The notes below the pieces were generated by a model that was given only the letters and a program-made list of their open reading frames with translations, was not told the DNA's origin and made no database searches. From Haloarcula hispanica ATCC 33960 (GTDB lineage: Archaea > Halobacteriota > Halobacteria > Halobacteriales > Haloarculaceae), in NCBI RefSeq assembly GCF_000223905.1, contig NC_015948.1, positions 2,480,001-2,544,000 of the forward strand: 64,000 nucleotides of DNA, in the 5' to 3' direction. The translations under genes were made by a program, and so were the position numbers. Below are positions 8,570-16,792 of the stretch, piece after piece (position 1 is the stretch's first letter; every line of letters starts with the position of its first letter).

Positions 8570-10176
8570 GACGGCCGAGCGGACGACGGACACGACTGAT
8601 CGCGCGGACGGAACTGCGGCGTACCTGGCGCAAGCTCAAGGGGACAACACGCGGCGCACTCATATTCCTCGGCGGCGGGCTGGGCATCAGCATATACAGT
8701 CTCGCTATCGGCGCAGGGGCGTTCTTTTTCGGCGGTGCCCTGGCCGACAGCGACCCCCACACGGTCAGGCTTGCGACGACGGCGGGTATCGTCGGACTGC
8801 TCGGACTCGTCGGCTTCTTCACGCTCCAGCACACGGTGAAATCGGCCGGCGAGCCCGACGCCGCCGACGGCCTGCTGACGACGGTCCCCTACGAGGACGC
8901 GGCGGCCGGGCTGCTCGCCGCCGAGGCCGGTCGCGTGTCGCTCGCGCTCGCCATTCCGATTGTGGCGCTAGTAGGCGGGCTTGCAGCCGGTGACGCCGGG
9001 GTACTCGTCGCTCTCGTGGCGCTCGTCGGGTCGGTCGCGGTCGCCCTGCTGGGGACGGTTCTCGGCTTCGGCCTGGGGCTGGTGACAAAACTGGTGGCGA
9101 ACCGCTCGGCCTTCGTCGCCAGTCACCGCGCGAGCGTCGGGGCTGCCGTCTCGCTCATCCTGCCACTTGGCTGGGTCGCGATGACGGCCGTTCCGACGGT
9201 ACAGCTTCGCGTGCTCCAACTGGCGACCCAGTCACCGCTCTCGTGGCCTGCCGACGTAGTCCTGCTCGTGCTGGGGACCGGCGGCAATTCGGTCGCTGCC
9301 GTCGTCGCCACAGCGGGGATTTTCGGCGCGCTCCCGGTCGGCGCAGTCGCGTGTCTGTGGCTGGCCGGGCGGGCCTGGTATGCCGATCCGGTCCAGCCCG
9401 ACCACGAGTTCGACGCCGACGAGCGAACGCTCTCGGACCGTCTGCTGGCGGGGCGGGTCCCAACCGCGACCCGCGTAGTCGCACAGAAGTCGTGGCTCAG
9501 AGCCAAGCGAGCCCCCGTCACCGTCCAGTTCGCGGTCATGCCGTTCTTCTTCTTGGTGTATCACCTCCAGATAGTCATTCTGGAGCGGGTAGTGCCGCCG
9601 ACGCTCCCGCTCAGCGCCGGCCTCGCCAGCGCGGCGGCGTTCGGGGCCGCGTTTTCGCTCAATCCGCTCGGCGGCGAGGAAGGGGTACTGCCGCTGACGC
9701 TGACCGCTAACGTCTCCGGCCGAGCCTTCGTCGCCGGGCTCGTCCTTGCGGGCGCGCTCCCCGGCGTCGTGGTGACGACGCTACTGGTCGTCGGCCTCGG
9801 TATCGCGGCCGGGACACCGCCAGTCACGCTCGCCGTCGGACTCTCACTCGCACTCGTGGCAACCCTCGCCGCGCCGGCCATCGCCGTCGGCACCGGCGTC
9901 GTGTTCCCGAAGTTCGAATCCTCGTCGGTGCAGGGCCGCGAAGTGGTGGTCCCGAGCGGCTGGGCGTTCGGACTGTACTTCCTCGTTCTCGGCGTGGCCG
10001 TCGCGCCGGGGAGTCTGGCGTACCTGCTCGCCGTCCGAGACCTGTTCGCGCTACCGGTCGATGACGCGCTCCTTCTCGGTGGGGGGCTGGTAGCGAGCGC
10101 CGCAATCGCCGTCGCTGGCGCTGTCGCCGGCTTCCTCTATGCCGCCAACCGCGTCGCGACCTACCGACTCGACTAG
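8566..10176 (+). CDS. ABC-2 type transporter permease, unknown substrate
   Basis: A 536-residue integral membrane protein with about twelve hydrophobic segments and a large cytosolic insert near residues 265-310 (DEFDADERTLSDRLL). Its start overlaps the ATPase stop codon (ATGA), so the two form an exporter. The N-terminal RTELRRTWRKLKG is the amphipathic/basic segment common to this permease type. It ends in a convergent overlap with the next gene, the two stop codons sharing one CTAG. No substrate is suggested by sequence or context. Confidence 0.85.
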   Translation: MRRPSGRRTRLIARTELRRTWRKLKGTTRGALIFLGGGLGISIYSLAIGAGAFFFGGALADSDPHTVRLATTAGIVGLLGLVGFFTLQHTVKSAGEPDAADGLLTTVPYEDAAAGLLAAEAGRVSLALAIPIVALVGGLAAGDAGVLVALVALVGSVAVALLGTVLGFGLGLVTKLVANRSAFVASHRASVGAAVSLILPLGWVAMTAVPTVQLRVLQLATQSPLSWPADVVLLVLGTGGNSVAAVVATAGIFGALPVGAVACLWLAGRAWYADPVQPDHEFDADERTLSDRLLAGRVPTATRVVAQKSWLRAKRAPVTVQFAVMPFFFLVYHLQIVILERVVPPTLPLSAGLASAAAFGAAFSLNPLGGEEGVLPLTLTANVSGRAFVAGLVLAGALPGVVVTTLLVVGLGIAAGTPPVTLAVGLSLALVATLAAPAIAVGTGVVFPKFESSSVQGREVVVPSGWAFGLYFLVLGVAVAPGSLAYLLAVRDLFALPVDDALLLGGGLVASAAIAVAGAVAGFLYAANRVATYRLD

Positions 10177-10775
10177 CAGATGGGCTTCGGGTCCAGTCCC
10201 ATCGCCTCCAGCGTTTCCGCGTAGTCGTCGTACGCCGCTTCGATGGCTTCGGTCGCGGCCGCGGCTGCCGTCTCGCGCCCGGACTCCGAGAGGTGTCCGA
10301 GAGTGGCCTCCCCGTCGTCGAGTGCCGACGCCTCCCCTCGAATCTCGCGGAACGTATCGGCCCGCTGCTCGTCCGCCTCGTTGATGAAGAAGCTCACTAC
10401 CTGCAGGTAGAACCGGTCGGCGAGCAGCGGCGCAGCGACGAGGCCGGCCCCGACGCGCCGCGCAGTCCCACTGACGGTTTCGAGGTGGTCGATGAACCCA
10501 TCGGGGTCACCGGCGTCCGCGTCAATGCGGTCCGCCCGCTCGGCCGCAGCCTCGGCGGCTGCCCCGAACTGCGTCGCCACGTCGCTGTCAGACTCGTCGG
10601 CCCATCGACCGAGGATATCCGCAAGCCCCGACTCGCGGGTCGACGCTGCCGTGAGTACCGCCTCAGTCTCCAGCGTCGCATCCGTCGCGGCGATGAGAAC
10701 CTTGTCCGAGCCCAGTCTGTCTCGCTCCGTCTCGGTTCGGTCGCGAACGGCATCGATAGTGGCTCCGGCGTCCAT
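10173..10775 (-). CDS. Conserved haloarchaeal alpha-helical protein, unknown function
   Basis: A 200-residue soluble, Ala- and Glu-rich, all-helical protein with repeated motifs such as LSESGRETAAAA, ending in DPKPIC. It resembles a haloarchaeal family sometimes labelled transcription antitermination or rubrerythrin-like. I see no clear set of iron-binding EExxH motifs, so I do not assign an activity. It is convergent with the ABC permease (four-base overlap) and divergent from the rhodanese-MBL gene, 70 bases away. Confidence 0.7.
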   Translation of the reverse strand: MDAGATIDAVRDRTETERDRLGSDKVLIAATDATLETEAVLTAASTRESGLADILGRWADESDSDVATQFGAAAEAAAERADRIDADAGDPDGFIDHLETVSGTARRVGAGLVAAPLLADRFYLQVVSFFINEADEQRADTFREIRGEASALDDGEATLGHLSESGRETAAAAATEAIEAAYDDYAETLEAMGLDPKPIC

Positions 10776-10845
10776 ACGCCTGCTGGGAACGGCAGGGGCT
10801 TGAAATCCCCGCCCGATTTATCCGCCGGGCGGCGCTAGTGTCGGT

Positions 10846-12024
10846 ATGGCCGATGACTACCCTGACCCGCCGACGGACCCGCCGTCACTATCGGCAGCGG
10901 CGTTGCAGGCGGAACTGGACGACGGCGAGTCGCTCCGGTTACTCGACGTTCGCGACCGTGACGAGTACGAGCAGTGGCGGATTCGCGGTGACTCGGTGAC
11001 GGCGACACAGCTCCCATTTACGAAGTTCCTTCAGGCGAAGGTGACCGGCGAAGTGGACGACATCGTCGGCGACGTGGCCGGCACCGGCCCGATAACGGTC
11101 GTCTGTGGCCGCGGCGAGGCCAGCGCCTTCGTCGCCGGCCTGCTGACCGAACACGGCATCGAGGCACAGAACCTCAGCGACGGCATGGAGGGGTGGGCGC
11201 GGCTCTACGAGGCCCGCGAGATCACCTGCGACGCCGCAACCGTCCTCCAGTACCGCCGGCCGTCGTCCGGCTGTCTCGGCTACATGGTCGTCAGCGATGG
11301 CTCGGCCGCTGTCGTCGACCCGCTCCGAGCGTTCACCGACCGGTACGTCACCGACGCCGCCGACCACGACGCCTCGCTCACCCACGCTATCGACACGCAC
11401 GTCCACGCCGACCACGTCAGCGGCGTCCGTCGTCTCGCCGCAGAGACCGGTGCCGAGCCGATCCTTTCCGAACGAGCGGTCGCCCGCGGTGTCGACGACG
11501 TGACCGCACTGGCCGCCGACGAAACGCTACGCGTCGGCTCGGCCACACTGGAGCCTCGTCCCCTACCCGGGCATACGACCGGCATGACCGGCTTCACCGT
11601 CGGTGACGTGCTGCTGGCCGGCGACAGCGTCTTCCTCGACAGCGTCGCCCGCCCAGACCTGGAAGCTGGCGCTGACGGAGCGAGGGATCTGGCCCGCGAC
11701 CTCCACCGAACGCTGACCGAGCGACTCGCAACGCTACCCGGCGAAACAGTCGTCGCTCCGGGCCACTACAGCGAGTCGACAACGCCGGCTGACGACGGTA
11801 CATTCACCGCTGCCCTGGGGACTCTCCGCGACCGGCTCCCGGGGTTCGCGATGGACCGCGAGGCGTTCGTGGAGTACGCCTGTGACGATATCCCGCCGCG
11901 CCCCGCCAACTTCGAGCGGATTATCGCCATCAATCTCGGAACGGAGACGGCCGACGACGACACCGCGTTCGAACTCGAACTCGGTCCGAACAACTGCGCG
12001 GCCGCGCCGTCGGACGCGGTGTGA
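10846..12024 (+). CDS. Rhodanese/metallo-beta-lactamase fusion, persulfide dioxygenase-like
   Basis: A 392-residue fusion. An N-terminal rhodanese domain (about 15-120) has the active-site Cys87 in VVCGRGEAS. An MBL-fold domain (about 130-370) has the metal motif THVHADH at residues 184-190, GHTTGMTG and the later metal ligands LLAGDSVF and PGHY. Persulfide dioxygenases of the ETHE1 type oxidise glutathione or other persulfides to sulfite and often carry rhodanese domains, usually at the C-terminus, so the N-terminal placement is a variant. Haloarchaea use gamma-glutamylcysteine rather than glutathione, which would be the likely carrier here (inference). Confidence 0.85.
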   Translation: MADDYPDPPTDPPSLSAAALQAELDDGESLRLLDVRDRDEYEQWRIRGDSVTATQLPFTKFLQAKVTGEVDDIVGDVAGTGPITVVCGRGEASAFVAGLLTEHGIEAQNLSDGMEGWARLYEAREITCDAATVLQYRRPSSGCLGYMVVSDGSAAVVDPLRAFTDRYVTDAADHDASLTHAIDTHVHADHVSGVRRLAAETGAEPILSERAVARGVDDVTALAADETLRVGSATLEPRPLPGHTTGMTGFTVGDVLLAGDSVFLDSVARPDLEAGADGARDLARDLHRTLTERLATLPGETVVAPGHYSESTTPADDGTFTAALGTLRDRLPGFAMDREAFVEYACDDIPPRPANFERIIAINLGTETADDDTAFELELGPNNCAAAPSDAV

Positions 12025-12046
12025 CACCGCCACGACACAACAGCGG

Positions 12047-12340
12047 CTACAACGGGAGTCGCTTGCGGATCTGATCCAGAATCGATTCGTCTTCGTCGGG
12101 CAACGACTCCCCCACCACGCCCTCGCCCGGGAGAATGACGGTTCGCTCGCCGTTGTCCTCGACCTCGATGAGGTCGTCCGCCTTGAGAGCCGCGAGCGCG
12201 TCCTCGATGCGGTCGATATTCTCCTCCGTCCGCGACCGAAGCTCGAAGACGGTCATCCCCTCATCACGGCGGTCAGCGAGCGCATCGAGCACCGCAACCT
12301 CTGTGTCGTCCCGGTCGCGATACTCCGGCTTCGCTCTCAT
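12047..12340 (-). CDS. Winged-helix-like small protein (DUF6432-like)
   Basis: A 97-residue acidic protein whose first 60 residues (VAVLDALADRRDEGMTVFELRSRTEENIDRIEDAL) look like a winged helix-turn-helix, followed by a short beta wing (DLIEVEDNGERTVILPG). It is probably a DNA-binding regulator or a protein-interaction module; the target is unknown. Two copies of TCTAATCT 21 bases apart lie upstream, and the nearer one sits where a TATA box for a leaderless mRNA would be. It is convergent with the rhodanese-MBL gene. Confidence 0.72.
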   Translation of the reverse strand: MRAKPEYRDRDDTEVAVLDALADRRDEGMTVFELRSRTEENIDRIEDALAALKADDLIEVEDNGERTVILPGEGVVGESLPDEDESILDQIRKRLPL

Positions 12341-12506
12341 ATGTCCCTCTAAAACCGGCTGGGTCTAATCTTTGTCCCTCGTGAATCTAATCTGGGAACC
12401 TGATCCGACACGGTATAAACTGCTGAACCGGTAAGTCAGACCCCTGATCGGAGCGGTCGTCAGCGACAAACTCGCTGTGACTTATGATTCCGAACCGAGT
12501 GATTCG

Positions 12507-13187
12507 CTATCGTCCCTTTTCATGGTAAGCTGGCCCCTCTTCAGTGGTAGAGCCATACTTTGCCATGAAGACTCGGAGCGACCATTCGTCGGTATAGTAC
12601 TTGTACGCCCAAATATATTTGATGTGAGTTGTTTCAAACACCCCGCCGTCTTCCGTAGTGAACGTCACATTGACCGTATCAGGAATGTACGTGTGGTCCC
12701 GGTCTGAATAACTATCATCGTCGTCATTGTAGTCTTCCACAATGACATAGTAGTTCCAGAGTGGGTCAAGCCGGTCATCTACAGTTTTAGTACGGTTCGT
12801 GGTGTCCCGCATCTGAATCGTCATGTGGTATGAATCATTTTCAGGGAAGGCTTCTGTCTCGGCAGACCGGTTATAATCAAGCTCGTGATATATCCGCTGC
12901 ATATGCTCATCGAACCGCTCAAATTTCTCTGCCTTACTAAGTTCTTTCTCGCTGTTGGATTCAGTTTCTATTTTTGATTCCTCAGTAGCCACAAGCGTAC
13001 TTTTGGCCTCCGTCGGCTCAGATGTTGTGGCTGGGGCCTCAGTAGCCCCCTGTGTGTGTTCTGGCGTCTGTATCGGCGTATCTGTCTGCTTGGCTGGTCC
13101 ACTTCCACCTAGGAACGCGGAACAGCCGGCAGACATAATTAATAGAGCGATAGCAACACCGCTAAGAATTATTTTAGTATTAGTCAT
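12507..13187 (-). CDS. Predicted lipoprotein, unknown function
   Basis: A 226-residue protein with a Sec-type signal (MTNTKIILSGVAIALLIMSA) and a lipobox cysteine at residue 22 (SAGCS). A Thr/Pro/Glu-rich linker to about residue 85 precedes a globular domain with many Asp, Tyr and Thr. It is probably anchored outside the membrane. The DNA is clearly AT-richer than the surroundings and uses A/T-ending codons, which suggests horizontal acquisition. No family recognised. The next gene upstream, also secreted, has a similar composition. Confidence 0.7.
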   Translation of the reverse strand: MTNTKIILSGVAIALLIMSAGCSAFLGGSGPAKQTDTPIQTPEHTQGATEAPATTSEPTEAKSTLVATEESKIETESNSEKELSKAEKFERFDEHMQRIYHELDYNRSAETEAFPENDSYHMTIQMRDTTNRTKTVDDRLDPLWNYYVIVEDYNDDDDSYSDRDHTYIPDTVNVTFTTEDGGVFETTHIKYIWAYKYYTDEWSLRVFMAKYGSTTEEGPAYHEKGR

Positions 13188-13642
13188 GGTTCTTGAATTT
13201 CATTGTTGGCGTCTTTTTCTTTGTTTTCTTTATCAACAAGTGGATGAGTCAGATCTTAATTCGGGACTAGCGTTGGCTCTGTTGCCGACCCGTTTCTGTC
13301 CACTCCTGTAAATAGCGCACCGCGCACAGCCCCACCACCAGCATTGAAAAATGCGGTTCCGCGAATGGGGGACAGCGAAGACAAGTCCACATAGGGAACA
13401 TGCTTTGGATGCTGACAAACCCATCTCAGGACTAAGTACTTGACATCCATTGGGACTTGTCCGCATACGCATGGTACTTGCCCATATGATTACCGGAGCA
13501 GAGACTTGGAGCATAAGAGAAAGTGCAGTCGTCGCTAACAAGTATGAGACTTCTTTTCCAGCCCACTGTTTTCGCCACATTCTATTTAGAATTTATCTAC
13601 TTAGTTTATAAACACTAGCTTTAGAGTTTAGAACAGAAGGCA
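13188..13642. other. AT-rich intergenic stretch without a supported gene
   Basis: These 455 bases are AT-rich (T-rich 13200-13250, A/T-rich 13570-13640) and contain only short open frames of low quality on both strands. The middle part (13255-13440) is GC-richer and could be a relic of a gene or element, but no translated motif is recognisable. No inverted repeats or target duplications that would mark an insertion sequence were seen. Confidence 0.5.
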
Positions 13643-14947
13643 TTACCAGAAGCTCCACCCTCCGCCGCCGCCGTCATCATCGCTATCATCATCACCACCG
13701 CCACCAAACCAACCACCGTCATCATCGTTGTCATCGCCGCCGCTGTCATTGTCTCCACCACCAGTTAGTCCATCCAAGAAACCCCCATCATCGTCATCGC
13801 CATCACCTTCGCTACTGCTGCTGTCGCTATCGTCACTACTGCTGCTGTCATCACTGCTACTGCCACCGCCGTTATCGTAAGACCAATCATAGCCATCATC
13901 GTCATCACCACTCCCCCCATCTGGGTTTATCAAGTTGTTCGGTACGCTGGAGGCCGGTCGGGTACTACGACTGTCACTAGTACTTCTATCACCAGAACCG
14001 TCATCATTGGAGTCGTCAGGCTCTTCCGCAACGGAACTCCGCTCCTTTATATCGTCTTTTCGTTCATCGATAGTCTCCTTACTGAACGTGCCTCCGTAAC
14101 CGTCCTCGGAGTACTTGTTCATGTTCTCTTCATCGATGATCTTAGTGAGTTCATTGTCAACGTACATCCACAAACCGTCCCGGCCGTCGGTGTCGACGAT
14201 GGTGTCGCCGATAGTCATCGCGGCCGAAGTACAGCCCTTGTTCTGCCCGTCGACGTAGTAGCTTCCGCTACCACCCGGGCAATTACTGCCGCCGCCACCG
14301 TTGCCGGACGAGTCGGCGACACGAATCGTCCGGTTAGCGACGCCGCGCCGTCCGTCGGCATCGTAGGCGACCGCACGGACGGACACGGAGCCGGAGTCGT
14401 TGAACGTGTGCGTAATGGTCGCGGTCCCGTTCTCACCGGCGAGTCGTGTCTGGTTCTGGGCGGTGCCGTTGACGACCCACGCGAGCGTTCGGAGGTCGGC
14501 ATCACCGGCAGTCGCGTTTGCAGCCAGATTCCGCCGGAGGCCAGCGGGTACCGCAGACGGGGCCGACATCGAGACTGACGGCCCACCAGCGGCCACCACG
14601 TCGACGTGGAGCGTGTCCGAGCGCGACGCGCCGTCATCATCAGTGACGGTGACAGTAACGTTGTACTGGCCGGTGTCGGCTGGTGAAAACGTCGTCTGGA
14701 CGCAGGTCTGGCAGTCGGGCGTGCGCGTCGTGCCGTCCGGCGTTTCGATGGACCACTCGGTATCTTCGATTGTGCCGTCGGGGTCGCGCGAGCCGTTGGC
14801 GTCCAACTGGACCGACGTCTCTCGCTCGACGGACTGGTCCAGTCCGGCGTCGGCAAGCGGTGGCTGGTTCCCGGTCGCCACCGCTGTCCCGCCGAGAAGC
14901 GCCGAGAGGGCGAGGACCGACACCACGAGCGTCGTCATCCGCTGCAT
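13643..14947 (-). CDS. Secreted PKD-domain protein with acidic low-complexity tail
   Basis: A 434-residue exported protein. It has a signal peptide (about 1-27, TTLVVSVLALSALLGGTAVA), a PKD domain (about 30-118, with DANGSRDPDG and NVTVTVTDDDG), and a second beta-sandwich (about 120-215). A small middle domain has two cysteines (NCPGGSGSYYVDGQNKGC). The long tail from about residue 300 is almost only Asp, Ser and Gly, ending GGWSFW. A GTG-started extension is possible, but a TATA box inside it makes the ATG at 14947 the likely leaderless start. There is no C-terminal anchor; the tail may bind cations or other surface proteins (inference). Confidence 0.8.
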   Translation of the reverse strand: MQRMTTLVVSVLALSALLGGTAVATGNQPPLADAGLDQSVERETSVQLDANGSRDPDGTIEDTEWSIETPDGTTRTPDCQTCVQTTFSPADTGQYNVTVTVTDDDGASRSDTLHVDVVAAGGPSVSMSAPSAVPAGLRRNLAANATAGDADLRTLAWVVNGTAQNQTRLAGENGTATITHTFNDSGSVSVRAVAYDADGRRGVANRTIRVADSSGNGGGGSNCPGGSGSYYVDGQNKGCTSAAMTIGDTIVDTDGRDGLWMYVDNELTKIIDEENMNKYSEDGYGGTFSKETIDERKDDIKERSSVAEEPDDSNDDGSGDRSTSDSRSTRPASSVPNNLINPDGGSGDDDDGYDWSYDNGGGSSSDDSSSSDDSDSSSSEGDGDDDDGGFLDGLTGGGDNDSGGDDNDDDGGWFGGGGDDDSDDDGGGGGWSFW

Positions 14948-14972
14948 TGGCGTAACGTAGTACCGCTTCCAG

Positions 14973-14980
14973 TTATAAAA
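14973..14980 (-). promoter_or_regulatory. TATA box of the PKD-protein gene
   Basis: On the minus strand the sequence is TTTTATAA, centred about 29 bases before the ATG at 14947. Archaeal transcription starts about 25 bases after the box, so the mRNA would begin at or within a few bases of that ATG. This argues against the longer frame starting with GTG at 14986. Confidence 0.65.
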
Positions 14981-15096
14981 TTTCACAAGCTGTGCTGAAA
15001 TTAATGTAGCAGCGTCGCGAAACAGGGTAGCGTTCTGTCACGAGCGGTGGAGCCAACGGGCAGGGTTTAAGTACGCCACGGTGGGAAGTTCTGGCA

Positions 15097-15954
15097 ATGG
15101 GTCTCAAATGTTCCGTCCTCGGGCACAAGTACGGTGAGACCACCGTCGAGCGCGAGCGCGAAGAGCAGGGTAGCGAAGTCGTCATCACCATCCAGGAACG
15201 GGAGACCTGTGAGCGGTGTGGAAATACGCGGATCGTCTCGGAGAACAAGGAGGTCACGGCAATCGAGACGCCGTCGGACATCGCCAGCGACCTCGTCGAA
15301 GACGAGTCCGAATCCGAAACGGCGGGGACCGAGTCACCGCCAGAAGACGAACCTGCTGATAGCGCGGCCGAACCCACAGACGAGGAATCGGAGCGCTCGG
15401 GTGGCTGGGATAGCGTCGACGACCCGGTCGAAGCACCGGACGACACAGGAATCGGCGACGAAAGCGTAGACGCCGGGGAACCGGTTGATCCGTCGGCTGA
15501 CGACGCCGAGATTATCGACGACAGTGACGATGGCGAGGAAGAAAGCGGCGACGTGGAACTGGACGAGCCGACGACGACGGTCGACGTCCCGGACGCCGAA
15601 GGCGAGGAGCCGGTAACCGAAGACGAGACCGACCCGGAGAAAGACGACGGGCTCATTCTCGGCGAGGAAGAGGAATCGGAGTCGGCCGGCGACGACCGCC
15701 AGCCGGGCGAATGGCCCGATGAACCGGGGGACGACGGGGACGGCTGGTCGCCGGAGACGATGCCGGTCGATACCGGAACGGACGACGATTCGAGCGTCGA
15801 ACCGACCAGCGACAGCGCCGTGACGGTTCCGGAAGGCGAGTTCGCCTGTCCGGAGTGTGGGTTCACCACCGAGGTGGAATCGACGTCGTTGCGCGCTGGG
15901 GACTTCTGTCCGGAGTGTCACAAAGGGTCACTTATCACCCGGGGCGAGGAGTGA
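15097..15954 (+). CDS. Acidic protein with zinc motifs at both ends (DUF7093-like)
   Basis: A 285-residue protein. The N-terminal domain begins MGLKCSVLGHKYGE and contains a CERCGN pair. About 170 residues of very acidic, probably disordered Glu/Asp/Ser sequence follow. The C-terminus is a zinc ribbon with CPECGFTT and CPECHKG. This layout is a known haloarchaeal family without function. Two zinc modules joined by a flexible acidic linker suggest a nucleic-acid or complex-scaffolding role (inference). A TATA-like TTTAAGTA lies about 30 bases before the ATG. Confidence 0.8.
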   Translation: MGLKCSVLGHKYGETTVEREREEQGSEVVITIQERETCERCGNTRIVSENKEVTAIETPSDIASDLVEDESESETAGTESPPEDEPADSAAEPTDEESERSGGWDSVDDPVEAPDDTGIGDESVDAGEPVDPSADDAEIIDDSDDGEEESGDVELDEPTTTVDVPDAEGEEPVTEDETDPEKDDGLILGEEEESESAGDDRQPGEWPDEPGDDGDGWSPETMPVDTGTDDDSSVEPTSDSAVTVPEGEFACPECGFTTEVESTSLRAGDFCPECHKGSLITRGEE

Positions 15955-15992
15955 ACGCAAAGGGTAAGACAGCCCCTCGCAAAAACTCGCCC

Positions 15993-16385
15993 ATGCGAGA
16001 GTACAAGATGCGACGGGGCGAGCATCTCGAAGACCGCGTCCCTGACATGGAAGCGTTCGTCGAGGAGTACTTCGGCGAAGTAACGGATACAGAAGAGTAC
16101 GAAGGCAACGACCTGCTGGTCGTCGACGACCCCGACAACCCCGTGTTTGACCGGGTCGTCGCGGGCCGCGTCGAGTACGGCTCGAAGAAAGACAAGATCG
16201 CACTCCACATCGACGAGCGACCGGCAGAGGACGTCATCGCCGAGGGCAACGTCGATGCGGCCGAGGACGCCGTCGCTATCAAGAACGATTTCCTGGAGGA
16301 GGCGACCGACCGCGACGCGAAGGCACGACGCGACTCACTGAAGCGCTCGGTCGAGGACGACGCCGACGCCCCGGACAACGTCTAA
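15993..16385 (+). CDS. Conserved haloarchaeal protein (DUF5611-like)
   Basis: A 130-residue acidic, soluble protein beginning MREYKMRRGEHLEDRVPDME, a pattern I associate with the DUF5611 family of haloarchaea. It has no cysteines, signal or membrane segment. The C-terminal third is helical and charged (EEATDRDAKARRDSLKRS). The frame extends upstream through the previous gene, but the ATG at 15993, 38 bases after that gene's stop, fits the family N-terminus. Function unknown. Confidence 0.78.
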   Translation: MREYKMRRGEHLEDRVPDMEAFVEEYFGEVTDTEEYEGNDLLVVDDPDNPVFDRVVAGRVEYGSKKDKIALHIDERPAEDVIAEGNVDAAEDAVAIKNDFLEEATDRDAKARRDSLKRSVEDDADAPDNV

Positions 16386-16562
16386 CGACGGTCGTCGGGC
16401 GCACGCAGTCCGCGAGTGCCGGCAGGCTGGTACTGCGTATCGGTTCGGCACGGCCCGCGTAGCCATCCGGAAATTCTTCGATATCGACACTGAGTACCGC
16501 CAGTATCACGCAGCGTCAGACGGGCGTCACATCTAAATACGCTTGTGGCATAGGTTCACATA

Positions 16563-16673
16563 CGCCTCACCCGGAGGCGCGCACAAGTATCCGGGGCACG
16601 AGACACCCCTCGTGTTGCCACGGAGCCAGCTCCGGGGCAGCCTGTCATAGTTTGTCCGCCCGCCGGAGCGGAC
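16563..16673 (+). ncRNA. Four-hairpin intergenic region, candidate non-coding RNA
   Basis: The 407 bases from 16386 to 16792 hold no supported gene. Within them four short perfect hairpins follow one another: 16563-16579 (CGCCTC/GAGGCG), 16597-16614 (CACGAG/CTCGTG), 16621-16634 (CGGAG/CTCCG) and 16654-16673 (GTCCGC/GCGGAC). A TATA-like TCTAAATACG stands about 25-30 bases before the first, in the right place to start a plus-strand RNA near 16560. It does not match SRP RNA, RNase P RNA or tRNA landmarks that I know. The strand is inferred from the TATA position. Confidence 0.4.
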
Positions 16674-16792
16674 CCAATCCGGCATTCGAGCGCGGCCAGG
16701 TCAGTTACCGAGCCGGCATTCCCGTTTCATCGGCGCGATATCGACGACAAAATGCAGCCGTTGATCGGAAAGATTCGAGAGTCAGAACGGCG

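Noticed and set aside
9905-9935. GTTCGAATCC-like string resembling a tRNA T-arm
   Set aside because: It lies inside the ABC permease gene in frame, with no matching acceptor, D or anticodon stems around it.
13233-13580. A 115-codon minus-strand frame in the AT-rich gap
   Set aside because: Cys/Trp/Ser-rich translation unlike haloarchaeal proteins, no family signal and no good start context. It could be a relic, but that cannot be supported.
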